Below are positions 1-8,513 of a stretch of 58,561 bases of DNA, in pieces. A program made the translations under genes and the position numbers. Source of the DNA: CAXXOK01 sp035353615 (GTDB lineage: Bacteria; Bacillota; Clostridia; Christensenellales; Aristaeellaceae); NCBI GenBank assembly GCA_035353615.1, contig DAOPZY010000018.1, positions 1 through 58,561 of the forward strand, written 5' to 3'. Within the stretch, counting starts at the first letter, position 1. The number at the start of each line of letters is the position of its first letter. Under the pieces are notes generated by a model. The model was given only the letters and a program-made list of their open reading frames with translations, had not been told where the DNA came from and searched no databases.

Positions 1-2
1 CG

Positions 3-27
3 ACGGTTGCGATAAATACGCAACCGT
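3..27. other. 9-bp stem hairpin at window edge
   Basis: ACGGTTGCG (3-11) is perfectly complementary to CGCAACCGT (19-27) across a 7-nt AT-rich loop. It lies directly before a partial dispersed repeat. There is no convincing T-tract on either side, so a terminator role is only possible. Its gene context lies outside the window. Confidence 0.5.
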
Positions 28-28
28 A

Positions 29-105
29 AAAGCCTTCGGAAGGCAAGGGGCTACGCTGATGCACCCCATAGCTCCTTTGCCTTTGCCCCGTTTCTCCCGC
101 CGTAT
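29..105 (+). repeat. partial copy of dispersed intergenic repeat (family B)
   Basis: The stretch from about 33 (GCCTTCGGAAGGCAAGGGG) through the GATGCACCCCA word resembles 27387-27430, where GCCTCCGGCGGGCAAGGG is followed by the same GATGCACCCCA word. It is read as a diverged or truncated copy of the family B repeat. The rest of 106-485 shows no gene and no clear promoter. Confidence 0.4.
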
Positions 106-485
106 GGAAACCTGGGAAAGGCGTAGGGTTAGGCACATAACCCATCAACCTTATTTATAAGCGCGGTTGTATGTTTTACAATCGGATGAAACGCGCCCCG
201 GCGGCTACAAACCGCGAGAACCGGAGCCTGCAAAGCAATTGAAGCATTACGCGCCGAGGCGGGGAAGTCTTGACAGCCCTCGGGTTTTATGCTACTGTGC
301 ACACCATACGGGATAAACCCAGTTGACGCTGTTTTTTTATGGCGGCGCATCTGAGCGTCGGCATGGATGAGGTTGCAGCCAACGAATTCCGATGCGCAAC
401 CGGGATAAGCACAACCGGCGACATTGCCAGTCAACCCATACGCGGTGTGGCTTCCCGGGCCGGCGCCGCCTGAAAGAAGGATACC

Positions 486-1382
486 GTGTTGAAAAAGTGG
501 CTTGCGCTGGCGTTTGCGCTGCTGATGATGATCCCAGCCGGTCTGGCCGCTGCGCAGGATCGGGATTTGGTGGCGACCGCGGACTGGGTCGCGCCTGATT
601 TGAGCAACCTGACCGCCGCGGATTCGCCGGAATTGCTTGTGCTGAAAGTGGCACAGGGGGAAATTGGCTACATCGAAGGCCCGCTGACCGATGAAAGCAA
701 GTATGGCGAGTGGTTCTCGCACGCCCGCGTCGCGTGGTGCGCGGAGTTTTTAACCTGGTGCGTCGATCAGGCGGATCAGCGTTTCGGCCTGAGCCTGATG
801 AATACGCTCTACCCCTATTACGGCGGCCCTTCCACCGGCGCGCCTTTCTTTATCGAAAAGGGCCGGTTCGTCTCGGATAACGGAAGGTTGCCTACCAAGG
901 AGAAACAGTGGCTGATCGGGGACGACCATTACCTGAAAGCCAACGAATACGTGCCCTACGCGGGGGATTATATCTGGTTTTACTATTATAACCGCACCGT
1001 GGGTACGGATCATGTGGCGATTGTGGAAGGCGTGAGCAAGGACCCGGATGGCACCGTGATTGTGCACGTGATCGAGGGCAACAACCCCGACCGTGTGCAG
1101 CGCGCCACCTATAAGCTTACGGATAGCCGGGTGTACGGGTTTGGCACCCCGGTGAAGCGCGCCTACAGTAACCTGAGGCTTTATAATCAGAATGACGATG
1201 TGCTGGCCCTGCAGCAGGAGCTGATCGCCCGTGGGTACTACACCATGGAAGAAGGCAGGGAAGGCTACTTCACCGAGGCTGTGATGGAGTCCGTTAAACA
1301 GATGCAGCGGGATTTGAAGCTGAAAGCGACCGGCATTGTGGATATGGACACACGCGCCGCGATGGATAGCGCCGCGAAATAA
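486..1382 (+). CDS. secreted CHAP-type peptidoglycan hydrolase with peptidoglycan-binding domain
   Basis: This is a 298-residue exported protein, probably an amidase or endopeptidase that cuts cell-wall peptide. A positively charged start and hydrophobic core (residues 1-23, ending AAAQ) form a signal peptide. The CHAP-like region holds AWCAEF (Cys85) and DHVAIVEG (His176), the usual catalytic pair. Residues about 230-298 match a PG_binding_1 fold (LQQELIARGYY, then MQRDLKLKATGIVD). The start is GTG, preceded by GAAAGAAGG. The gene stands alone and is followed by a GC-rich hairpin. The family is clear; the bond it cuts is not. Confidence 0.8.
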   Translation: MLKKWLALAFALLMMIPAGLAAAQDRDLVATADWVAPDLSNLTAADSPELLVLKVAQGEIGYIEGPLTDESKYGEWFSHARVAWCAEFLTWCVDQADQRFGLSLMNTLYPYYGGPSTGAPFFIEKGRFVSDNGRLPTKEKQWLIGDDHYLKANEYVPYAGDYIWFYYYNRTVGTDHVAIVEGVSKDPDGTVIVHVIEGNNPDRVQRATYKLTDSRVYGFGTPVKRAYSNLRLYNQNDDVLALQQELIARGYYTMEEGREGYFTEAVMESVKQMQRDLKLKATGIVDMDTRAAMDSAAK

Positions 1383-1520
1383 ACGGTTTACAGACGCGCG
1401 AACGCTGAGGGCACTGGCGCGCGAACGCGCTGTCAGGCAGGCGGCGTACAAGCGCGCGAACGCGCCGCAAAAAAATCGATAAAAGCTCAGCGACTCCACC
1501 GGGAGAACCTGTGCGAATCA

Positions 1521-1559
1521 GGGGCGGCATGCTCGCGGTTGCGCATGCCGCCCCCTTTG
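1521..1559 (+). terminator. Rho-independent terminator after the CHAP hydrolase
   Basis: GGGGCGGCATG (1521-1531) pairs perfectly with CATGCCGCCCC (1544-1554) over a 12-nt loop and is followed by CTTT. It sits 140 bp after the hydrolase stop. The region 1383-1520 has repeated GCGCGCGAACGC words but no gene. Confidence 0.6.
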
Positions 1560-1737
1560 TCTGTTTTCAAAGCGCACATCCAATCCCGCTCCGCTCACGA
1601 TTGCGTTTGGCTGTGCCGAACGAATTTCCCGCGCCGTGATGGAAGCAGCAAATTCCGAGGGCCTGCAATACGGCAAAAAAGGTCGAGAAAATCAAACCCG
1701 GCTTCAGGTATACTGAAACGCGTAAGGGGGTGTGAAA

Positions 1738-2613
1738 ATGAGGGAGCAAATCGCGGCGGTGCAGCGCATGCAGGATTACATCGAGGCGCACCTGTACGAG
1801 GAGATCACGTTGGTTGATCTGGCTCGCGCGTCGGCGTACTCGCCCTGGTATGCGAATCGCCTGTTTACCCAGTGGCTTGGGCGCACGCCGGCTGATTACA
1901 TTCGCAGGCTCCGGCTTTCGAAGTCCGCGCTCAAGCTGCGCGACGCGCGCGTAAAGGTGGCGGACGTAGCTTTCGAGGTTGGTTTCAGCAGTGTGGACGG
2001 GTATCAGCGCGCGTTTTACCGTGAGTTTGGCTACAACCCGCGGCAGTATGCCGCTAACCCCGTGCCCCTCTGGCTGTTTACCCCTTACCGGGTACTGAGC
2101 ACACCGATGAATAAGGAGAAAACGATGGATCAGCTGAAAACGGTTTTCGTTCAGGAGGTTATTAAACCGGCGCGACGGGTGCTGGTGAAGCGGGGCGTCA
2201 CGGCGGAGGATTACTACCGGTACTGCGAAGAGGTGGGTTGCGAAATCTGGGGGTTGCTTTTGAGCATTCAATCCGCGCTTGGGGAGCCGGTTGCGCTGTG
2301 GTTGCCCAAGCATTTCATCAAGCCCGGCACATCTCAATATGTGCAGGGAGTGGAGATGGTGGCTGATTATAGCGGCCCCGTGCCGGAAGGCTTTGACGCA
2401 ATCGATCTGCCAGCCGCAACCTACCTGCTGTTTCGGGGCGAGCCGTTCGCGGAGGAGGATTATGAGCAGGCGATCGGCGAGGTATGGGAAGCAATCAGGA
2501 AATATAACCCCGGCCTGATGGGCTATGAGTGGGACGAGAGCAATCCGCGGATACAGCTGGAGCCCTCGGGAGCGCGGGGGTATATGGAGCTTGTCGCGGT
2601 GCGGAAGAAATAA
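1738..2613 (+). CDS. AraC-family transcription regulator with GyrI-like effector domain
   Basis: This 291-residue protein has two parts. Residues 1-110 form an AraC/XylS double helix-turn-helix, with the signature run VADVAFEVGFSSVDGYQRAF followed by FGYNPRQY. Residues about 130-291 resemble the GyrI-like (AraC effector-binding) domain that senses small hydrophobic or cationic ligands in SoxS/BmrR-like regulators. The ATG at 1738 sits 7 nt after AAGGGGG and is preferred over an in-frame GTG at 1732. A TATACT -10-like box lies at about 1710 without a good -35. No obvious target gene is adjacent, so it may be autoregulated or act elsewhere. Confidence 0.85.
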   Translation: MREQIAAVQRMQDYIEAHLYEEITLVDLARASAYSPWYANRLFTQWLGRTPADYIRRLRLSKSALKLRDARVKVADVAFEVGFSSVDGYQRAFYREFGYNPRQYAANPVPLWLFTPYRVLSTPMNKEKTMDQLKTVFVQEVIKPARRVLVKRGVTAEDYYRYCEEVGCEIWGLLLSIQSALGEPVALWLPKHFIKPGTSQYVQGVEMVADYSGPVPEGFDAIDLPAATYLLFRGEPFAEEDYEQAIGEVWEAIRKYNPGLMGYEWDESNPRIQLEPSGARGYMELVAVRKK

Positions 2614-2704
2614 CAACATTGGTTACGGATTCCGTTTAGAAACGGCGGATGGATTGGGAGCCGGAAGAGGGCAGCCCCGCGTTTGAAAAAGCACCACGGA
2701 AACC

Positions 2705-2743
2705 AGCGAAACCCTTGAACTGTTTTGGTTCAAGGGTTTCGCT
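2705..2743. terminator. 16-bp perfect hairpin, related to the tRNA-Thr element terminator
   Basis: AGCGAAACCCTTGAAC (2705-2720) is perfectly complementary to 2728-2743 across a 7-nt loop. The same GAAACCCTTGAAC/GTTCAAGGGTTT arms occur in the terminator beside tRNA-Thr at 14510-14540. It may stop transcription from either side, although the following T-tracts are weak. Confidence 0.55.
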
Positions 2744-2744
2744 G

Positions 2745-2800
2745 TTGCCAAAGCTCATCCGGATTCATCGAAATTCATGCGGGTTGCTGTCATATTTACT
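2745..2800 (+). other. possible relic of an integrative-element end
   Basis: The sequence CATCGAAATTCATGCGGG and the GGTTGCTGTC that follows match the left-end sequence of the tRNA-Thr element (about 7710-7735) at 22 of 26 positions. The word CCAAAGCT just upstream also occurs at the edge of the att core at 7617. With the related terminator at 2705-2743, this suggests an older insertion of a sister element here. Confidence 0.4.
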
Positions 2801-2812
2801 GCCAAGATATCA

Positions 2813-2840
2813 TTGCAACATGGCCGATTGATATTATACT
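2813..2840 (+). promoter_or_regulatory. promoter of the small hypothetical gene at 2882
   Basis: TTGCAA (2813-2818) and TATACT (2835-2840) are separated by 16 bp. The predicted transcription start falls about 35 bp before the next open frame. Confidence 0.5.
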
Positions 2841-2881
2841 ATATGGGTGGGTATTCACATATGAGAGGGGAGATATAGACA

Positions 2882-3127
2882 ATGAGAGGATTATATATGT
2901 ATAAAACAGAAAATTACACCTTTAGAATCCGTAAAATTGTCGATGGCTCCTTTGGGATATTCGTTAATCGTAATGATTTATGCTTCGAATCCTGTGATAG
3001 CGTGTCTACAGCGATCAAGTTTATTCAAGAGGGTATTACCGGCGATTGCATGTGGGATGGTGTAGATTTTCTTGCTGAGGGCGGCGTGCCTAGTGACATT
3101 GCAAAATGGACATATGTAGAATACTAG
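2882..3127 (+). CDS. small hypothetical protein in AT-rich island
   Basis: This 81-residue soluble protein was not recognised. It is AT-rich, unlike the flanking chromosome, and is mostly beta-type sequence (YTFRIRKIVDGSFGIFV) with a short acidic C-terminus. The ATG at 2882 follows AGAGGGGAGA by 10 nt. A second ATG at 2897, with AGAGGA 6 nt upstream, could be the real start and would give 76 residues. The promoter at 2813-2840 and good ribosome sites support expression. No partner gene is adjacent on the same strand. Confidence 0.5.
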   Translation: MRGLYMYKTENYTFRIRKIVDGSFGIFVNRNDLCFESCDSVSTAIKFIQEGITGDCMWDGVDFLAEGGVPSDIAKWTYVEY

Positions 3128-3688
3128 CTTTAGATATGCCTTCATAAAAGGTACTTGCGTATCCACATCATGATTGAATAACATTGTAGCGCTAATGAAG
3201 TTATGCTTTGTTGCAGTTGAAACTTGAACTCATCTTGAGCATTGAAGCTAGCGCCGTTCCAAGCAGCAGTATTGTGTGGTGTTCTCCGGGGGCTGTCCGT
3301 ACACCATAACTTGAATTGGTCATATACACAATCGAAAGAAAACGCGTGAATATAGGAATAAGATGCACCTGTGTTTTATTGTATCCAGAAAACCACGGGC
3401 GTGGCCAGTCGCTCCCCAAAAAGCTTCTGCCGTTGATGATGACAGAGTAACTTCTTTTGCTATACTCAGTTGCGGCCTGACAAAGCTGAAACTTTGACAA
3501 ATCAAGGAATCAGCGATTCACAACGCAAAATGACGGATTGGCCCATCATTCAAGGGTGGTTATGCAAGCGGTTGATTCATATGCTTTTAGCTGTTGTGTA
3601 TCTGTTAGGCTCTTTTTACTGCGTAGGATTCTCTTTGCGATAAAAATCGTGGGGGACGGGTTGCAGTATGGGGAAGCCTAGACAATTC
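3128..3688. other. gene-poor AT-rich spacer
   Basis: No frame here has both a ribosome site and recognisable protein features. A minus-strand open frame at 3201-3500 lacks a Shine-Dalgarno site and looks non-coding. A 19-bp word at 3378-3396 is repeated exactly at 21075-21093, in front of the MFS gene. Nothing else is visible. Confidence 0.4.
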
Positions 3689-4891
3689 TCAATCGCAGGT
3701 ACGCAGAAATTTTGAAATGATCTCCATTTCTTCAAAATCCTTTGCCGTATAGGGAACAACACCCGCTGCCGCCAGCTTGTCCAGATAGGTTTTCCTGTAA
3801 TGCAATGGGATTGTTTCAAGAAATGCGGGGTGAATCCGTTCGAATAAAGTCAAATCCATGCTTTCCGCCATGTGGAGGGCTTCCGGTGGGATGTCCACAA
3901 TCGTATGGTTTACGACGTCCAGGCCAGCGTACTTTAACTCATATAAGGATAAAAAGTCTGTGGCGATATTAGACCCGAAAGAAGCCTTTTTGAGGGTTGG
4001 CGGCGGAACCAGATCAAGCGGTATTTCTTGATGGAGTTTCCGTAGAACGATCTGAGTCAGCACTTGTTTCCGGAAACGTTTTTCTGAGTTTTCTGCTGCC
4101 AGCGATTGCAGGGATCGGTTGATTTGGTCGGGATAATAGTGAATCATCAGCATGATGGTGCCGATTTCTGTCAACCCGTTAGAATAGCGCACATCCGTCA
4201 TACCCGCCGCAGAAAATGGATACGTCTTAACGGATGAAACGCCGGATGGGTTTACGCGAATCTGGCTGCGGGCGGCTTCCAAAATCGTACCAAATACGTT
4301 ATATTTCGCTTTAAGGTAATCGCTTAACAATACGGCGCCTACCCCCATAAACGTCCAGGAATTGCGGTCGTACTTCAGCTTCCTGAAATTGGTTGAAACG
4401 ATATAGGGATGAAAATTCACAAAGTATTTTTTTTCTCTTTCAAACCAACCGCCAAAATCCATCGAGACGAGTTTGGTTTGTTTTCTGGGCAATAGCGCAG
4501 ATGTGGCAAGACTATCAAAACCGCCGCTGAAATTCAGGATAATGTTTCCGTTTCTTCTGATGAGGTTTATGCAGCGATTCTTGATTTTTAACACAATCAG
4601 CTTCAAGCTTTGGTAAGATGCGGCTTGGACCTGCGCGCCTGTGAACTGCGAAATTTCCCGGACAACTTGCTGATTCACCGGTAAATCAAAGGTGATTTTC
4701 GGATACTTCTGTCCGCATAAGGTTGAACAGGCAATGGCAATCAGTTCGTTTCTCGGCTTCACCGGAACGTTAAAATGAAAGTAGATTGGGTCCTTTGAAA
4801 CGATCTTCTGATCTTCATAGGTCGTGCATAGAAATTCAATCGACCCTTTCCGGATATGAAAATCTGTAAATGTTATCTGTGCTTTTGACAT
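3689..4891 (-). CDS. PP-loop ATPase, asparagine-synthase-like
   Basis: This 400-residue protein belongs to the adenine-nucleotide alpha-hydrolase (PP-loop) superfamily. The pyrophosphate-binding motif is plain as LNFSGGFDSLATSALL (SGGxDS), followed by VSMDFGG. Such enzymes adenylate a substrate and then amidate or thiolate it; the substrate here is unknown. The start is taken at 4891 because GGAGGAAGG lies 7 nt upstream; an in-frame ATG at 4945 has only weak support. It lies about 100 bp downstream of a glycosyltransferase on the same strand. A role in modifying a surface sugar or peptide is inferred from that context. The low GC suggests horizontal acquisition. Confidence 0.65.
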   Translation of the reverse strand: MSKAQITFTDFHIRKGSIEFLCTTYEDQKIVSKDPIYFHFNVPVKPRNELIAIACSTLCGQKYPKITFDLPVNQQVVREISQFTGAQVQAASYQSLKLIVLKIKNRCINLIRRNGNIILNFSGGFDSLATSALLPRKQTKLVSMDFGGWFEREKKYFVNFHPYIVSTNFRKLKYDRNSWTFMGVGAVLLSDYLKAKYNVFGTILEAARSQIRVNPSGVSSVKTYPFSAAGMTDVRYSNGLTEIGTIMLMIHYYPDQINRSLQSLAAENSEKRFRKQVLTQIVLRKLHQEIPLDLVPPPTLKKASFGSNIATDFLSLYELKYAGLDVVNHTIVDIPPEALHMAESMDLTLFERIHPAFLETIPLHYRKTYLDKLAAAGVVPYTAKDFEEMEIISKFLRTCD

Positions 4892-4993
4892 TACGAAACC
4901 TTCCTCCGCATATACTCCGTTGCCTACCTTATATACGTCCGTCATTCTGTTCTTTCATGCGTTGGTATTGATAACACAACACCAAGTGAGCCG

Positions 4994-7189
4994 TTAAATT
5001 TTTTCCCTGATTTTTCTCAGAACAGCTCGAAGCCCTGATTGCCTCATGAGATTAAACCCTTTCTTTATCTTCTGTGGCAAGTGGAATAAAGGCCGGGGAG
5101 GCTTGCCGGAAGATTTCTTCAAACGTGTTAATGTTTTCTTTGCTTTGGCCAAGTCATTTTTCGTGTTCTGCAGTTTATCTTTGGTTTCGACTAGTTGATT
5201 TCTGGTTTGAGTTAATTTGCTTTCGATATCCGCAATTTTATTTTGGTAATAAGGTGGCTCAATAATTTGCTTTTCAAATAGGTTTTGAGTCCATGAATCC
5301 AATCTGAAGTACTCGTATCTGTTTTCTTCAGTGCAGCACTGGTATAGTTGCCGTGCTCTTTGCAAAGTGGAATTCAGTATTTGCATAGTGTGTTCAATCA
5401 CAGTTGTTGGAAGTTCGCTGTTCTGTATATAAGCCAACAATTGATGATAAACAATGAAGTAACTATACGAATTGTGAAATGTTGTAACGCCGGTTACAAT
5501 AGAATCCTCCCGAACCCTTCTTTGATAATATCGCTTGTTCAGGCAAAGCGCTTTTTGCGCGGACATCAAGGCTTGGAACGTAAACACGTTATCCTCATAG
5601 AAGATGGAACTGATATATCTCAGGTGATTCTGCTCAATATAATCACGCTTCAAGATATATAAACAGGAAGAAACGATATATTCGCCGTTGTCAATCAGAC
5701 GGATGAACAGGTTTTGTCCGGACAGTTCCGGGTACTGATGGGTGCGTATATACTGATTCTCCTTGACAACGTTCAATTCTTTTACCGTTTCGTTTTCATG
5801 GAAGCATTCTCCCTCAAACATAACCATATCGGCATCTGACGCCTTTGCCTGAGTATAAAGATCCTCAAGCGCAGAAGTCTCTAAAATATCATCGCTGTCA
5901 AAGAAATAGATATATTCGCCAACAGCAATGTCGATGCCTCGATTTCTGGTTACGGATAGCCCGACATTTTGCTGGCAAACAACCGTAATTCGCGGATCGT
6001 TATCTGCATATTCCAGCAGGATGGATTCGGCTTGGTCATCAGACCCATCGTTAATGCAAATCATTTCGATCGCCTTGAGCGTTTGGCCTATGATACTGTT
6101 TAGAGCGTCTTTCAGGTATTTTTCGGTGCGGAACACAGGCATGATAACAGAAACACAAACTGATTCCTGCGTTTCAGCCCGTTTAACAATGGAAGGCTGC
6201 AACTCGCTGCTGATTTTCCTTTCATACGGCGGTTTACGCATTGCGCTCATAAAGCCCGCAACAAGGTCACGGTCTGAAATATAGGTATAGCATTCGCAAC
6301 CATAGGAGGTTAAACGAAGCGACGCTACATCCTGTTGCATCATCCTGTTGTAGATCAGAATCTTGTCTTGGATACTAAATGGAAACCGCAAATTATAAGC
6401 AAAACTGCTAATGGCGTTATTGATGAAACTTTTCTCGACGCTTTGATAGAGGCCAGCATCTCGAAGCTTTTTGGCAAGAGAACTGAAAGCTTCGATGAAA
6501 TCGCAAGGGTGTTGGCCTTTCTGCGCTTGCAGGTTGTTGCTGAGCCCAATGCGATAGTGTACGAATGGGTTATTTAGCCAAGCAATTCGATTCGCCATTG
6601 CTAAAGCAGACAGCATAAAGGTAACATCATTTGCATTATGTAAGGGCTCAAATTTCAAATTGTGCTTTTGAATGAAAGACCGTCTGAACAACTTTGTCCA
6701 TGTGCTGTTTGTGGATAGATTGAAAATCTGATCTGGCACATCAAGATAGGAGAAAGTGGTAAAGTTTGATATATGCTTGACTCGCAACCCATTGGGCTGC
6801 GGGATATATTTCCCATCTTTTTGATGATATCGATCATACGAAAACAGTACGATATCGGCCTTTGTTTTATCAGCATGACTAACCGTTTCAGATAGCATCT
6901 GTTCATCAAAAAAATCATCCGCATCTAAAAACAGAAGATATTCTCCTTGCGCATTCTCCATCCCGAGGTTTCTGGCATTCCCAGCATAACTGTGTATTTG
7001 ATGAAAATATGAAAAATTTTGATGCGCCTGAATGTACGACTTGATAATATCACCGGAGCTGTCAGTGGAACCGTCGTCAATGAAGATGACCTCGAAGTCT
7101 GCAAATGATTGTGCTAGCAAGCTTTCGATTGTTTCAGAGATATACTGTTCGACATTATACACGGGGATAATAACGGAAACCTTTGGCAT
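4994..7189 (-). CDS. bifunctional family 2 glycosyltransferase with C-terminal coiled coil
   Basis: This 731-residue protein carries two GT-A (GT2) catalytic domains in tandem. The first (about 1-230) has VSVIIPVYN, IDDGSTDSS and the DxD-type LFLDADDFF. The second (about 360-590) has VSVIMPVFR, INDGSDD and FFDSDD. The tail (about 645-700) is a lysine-rich heptad region (LTQTRNQLVETKDKLQ) ending in a basic segment, suggesting oligomerisation or membrane association. ATG 7189 follows GGAG by 4 nt; an upstream in-frame start at 7234 is possible. Tandem GT2 proteins usually build alternating surface polysaccharides. The gene is AT-rich relative to the chromosome. Confidence 0.8.
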   Translation of the reverse strand: MPKVSVIIPVYNVEQYISETIESLLAQSFADFEVIFIDDGSTDSSGDIIKSYIQAHQNFSYFHQIHSYAGNARNLGMENAQGEYLLFLDADDFFDEQMLSETVSHADKTKADIVLFSYDRYHQKDGKYIPQPNGLRVKHISNFTTFSYLDVPDQIFNLSTNSTWTKLFRRSFIQKHNLKFEPLHNANDVTFMLSALAMANRIAWLNNPFVHYRIGLSNNLQAQKGQHPCDFIEAFSSLAKKLRDAGLYQSVEKSFINNAISSFAYNLRFPFSIQDKILIYNRMMQQDVASLRLTSYGCECYTYISDRDLVAGFMSAMRKPPYERKISSELQPSIVKRAETQESVCVSVIMPVFRTEKYLKDALNSIIGQTLKAIEMICINDGSDDQAESILLEYADNDPRITVVCQQNVGLSVTRNRGIDIAVGEYIYFFDSDDILETSALEDLYTQAKASDADMVMFEGECFHENETVKELNVVKENQYIRTHQYPELSGQNLFIRLIDNGEYIVSSCLYILKRDYIEQNHLRYISSIFYEDNVFTFQALMSAQKALCLNKRYYQRRVREDSIVTGVTTFHNSYSYFIVYHQLLAYIQNSELPTTVIEHTMQILNSTLQRARQLYQCCTEENRYEYFRLDSWTQNLFEKQIIEPPYYQNKIADIESKLTQTRNQLVETKDKLQNTKNDLAKAKKTLTRLKKSSGKPPRPLFHLPQKIKKGFNLMRQSGLRAVLRKIREKI

Positions 7190-7540
7190 ACATCTCCAAC
7201 TTTCGCTATATAATTGATTGGACAGGAAACCCAATCCAGGACCTGGTTTTGGTTTAATATCGTTTGTGTTGATTCTGTAATAGGAGCATCACAGAATATC
7301 AGATCAGCAACCTCACCCCCAAAGGCACGATAGCATAATACCAATTTTGGGTAATGATGTAAATACAAAATGTGATATAAATTTTCGCGTTTCGCTTGTT
7401 TTGAAATAACCCAACTGATTCAAAAGCCTTGAAGAATAAAGGTTTTATGTATGGCCCTCCGCCAGAAATGCGAACAATTTGTGACGTTTGACCTGAAATA
7501 CCTTTATTTTCTTCTGACAAAAAAGCACATAATGATACCA
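7190..7540. other. AT-rich spacer upstream of the glycosyltransferase
   Basis: No protein-coding frame with a ribosome site is visible in these 350 bases. The minus-strand promoter of the glycosyltransferase must lie here, but no single box pair stands out. Confidence 0.35.
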
Positions 7541-7570
7541 AAAACCCCGCAAGCCTTACGCCTTGCGGGG
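7541..7570 (-). terminator. original terminator of tRNA-Thr, now separated from the gene
   Basis: CCCCGCAAG (7545-7553) pairs with CTTGCGGGG (7562-7570). On the minus strand the stem is followed by a T-rich stretch. It stands 6 bp beyond the duplicated tRNA 3' end at 7577. It was probably the native tRNA-Thr terminator before the element inserted. Confidence 0.7.
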
Positions 7571-7576
7571 TTCCTA

Positions 7577-7621
7577 TGGAGCTGATGACGCGATTCGAAC
7601 GCGTGACCTCATCCTTACCAA
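7577..7621 (-). repeat. attachment-site repeat, left copy
   Basis: These 45 bases are identical to 14546-14590. They contain the tRNA-Thr(GGT) 3' half from the anticodon loop to the encoded CCA. Because the old terminator follows it, this copy probably represents the original chromosomal tRNA end. Confidence 0.9.
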
Positions 7622-7722
7622 AGCTGGATGTAAAGTTCATCTAGGTTCATCTAGTGTTATAGAGCGCCTACAATCAAAGGATTACACCTCATCAATGACA
7701 ATCTAGCACCATCGAAGTTCAT

Positions 7723-7746
7723 CCCGGTTACTGTCCCGGTTACTGT
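7723..7746 (+). repeat. 12-bp tandem repeat near left end
   Basis: CCCGGTTACTGT occurs twice in direct tandem (7723-7734 and 7735-7746). The core GGTTACTGTC recurs at 14452-14461 near the right end, followed by TTACTGTC at 14466. A diverged copy is at about 2787. It may bind integrase or excisionase. Confidence 0.6.
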
Positions 7747-7789
7747 CTTTATTAGTTATATAATAATAAATAATTATTAAATTGGCTAT

Positions 7790-7915
7790 CTAAATATACC
7801 CTCAAAACCCTCAAAAGGGTTGTAGCCGTTGTATGGCTTCAAATTTCTTCCCCTCAAAAGCCCCCTCAATACCCCCTCATATCCCCTCAAAAGTCCCTCA
7901 TAACCTTCAAAAGGT
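7790..7915 (+). promoter_or_regulatory. left-end arm-type integrase sites
   Basis: About seven copies or near-copies of CCCTCAAAA lie in 120 bp (for example at about 7799, 7808, 7852 and 7882). The same word occurs inverted near the other end (14286-14390). Clustered arm sites on both flanks are typical of Tn916-like tyrosine integrases. Protein binding is inferred, not shown. Confidence 0.65.
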
Positions 7916-8101
7916 TCATGACGAGTACCAAAGGCTTGATGGCTCGCCGCATCGTCACACGTGCTGATTTCTGCGTGACTTTTGCGTATCATTTGCGACA
8001 TGCTGACGGGGTCGGTAATGGGCTTGGCAATTATGTTGTGGCTTTGTGGTGATTCTGTTGTGGGAAGCCATCCGCTTCGCACGCCTCAATTATTGCCGCA
8101 C

Positions 8102-8161
8102 TTTTGCCGCCACTTTGCCGCCGTTTTTGCGACCATTTTGCGATACTTTTGCGACCACTTT
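8102..8161. repeat. phased T-tract array
   Basis: Runs of three to five T start at 8102, 8114, 8124, 8136, 8147 and 8159, a mean spacing of 11.4 bp. The spacers are GCCGCC or GCGAC-like. Such phasing should bend DNA; it may also be a row of GCAAAA sites on the minus strand. Confidence 0.6.
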
Positions 8162-8427
8162 GCGCTCCCCCGAAAAGCCTTATTTGATAAGGCTTTCCCG
8201 GAGGAGAAGTTAAGGTTTGTTAAGGTATGCAGTACAAAGGCCATAGCAAGCAAAAGGCGGAGGTGTTGCCATCTGCCCATGATTGTATTTATTCAAAACC
8301 ATGCCCTTATATTACCCAAATTATTCACGTTTCTATACTACACCCCTCATGTGGCGAGGCGTGCGTTCTCTCCATAGATCCCCATCGGTGTGCCAACCCC
8401 CTACCCTATTTGCTTTTGCATGGGGGG

Positions 8428-8513
8428 ATGCCCCTGCGGGGGCACGCAATCAGGGGATGCCAGCCAAGCAAGCCCGCTTACCTTGCTGATTGCGCCCACC
8501 CCGCAGGGTGGCG
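8428..8513. repeat. long imperfect inverted repeat with inner hairpins
   Basis: The left arm (about 8428-8453) and right arm (8486-8513) share CCCTGCGGGG and CGCAATCAG in inverse order, around a 32-nt centre. Each arm can also fold by itself. The symmetry is reminiscent of an origin of transfer or an integration/regulatory site. No relaxase gene is present in the element. Confidence 0.5.

Noticed and set aside
2649..2831. 60-codon frame over the hairpin at 2705
   Set aside because: It is built around an inverted repeat and element-end-like sequence and lacks a ribosome site.
3201..3500. 99-codon minus-strand frame
   Set aside because: It has no ribosome site or recognisable domain and includes a short word that is also found in a non-coding region near 21080.
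7786..8082. 98-codon minus-strand frame with EGYEGLLRG-type repeats
   Set aside because: The repeats arise from the CCCTCAAAA arm sites, which recur inverted at the other end of the element outside any matching frame.
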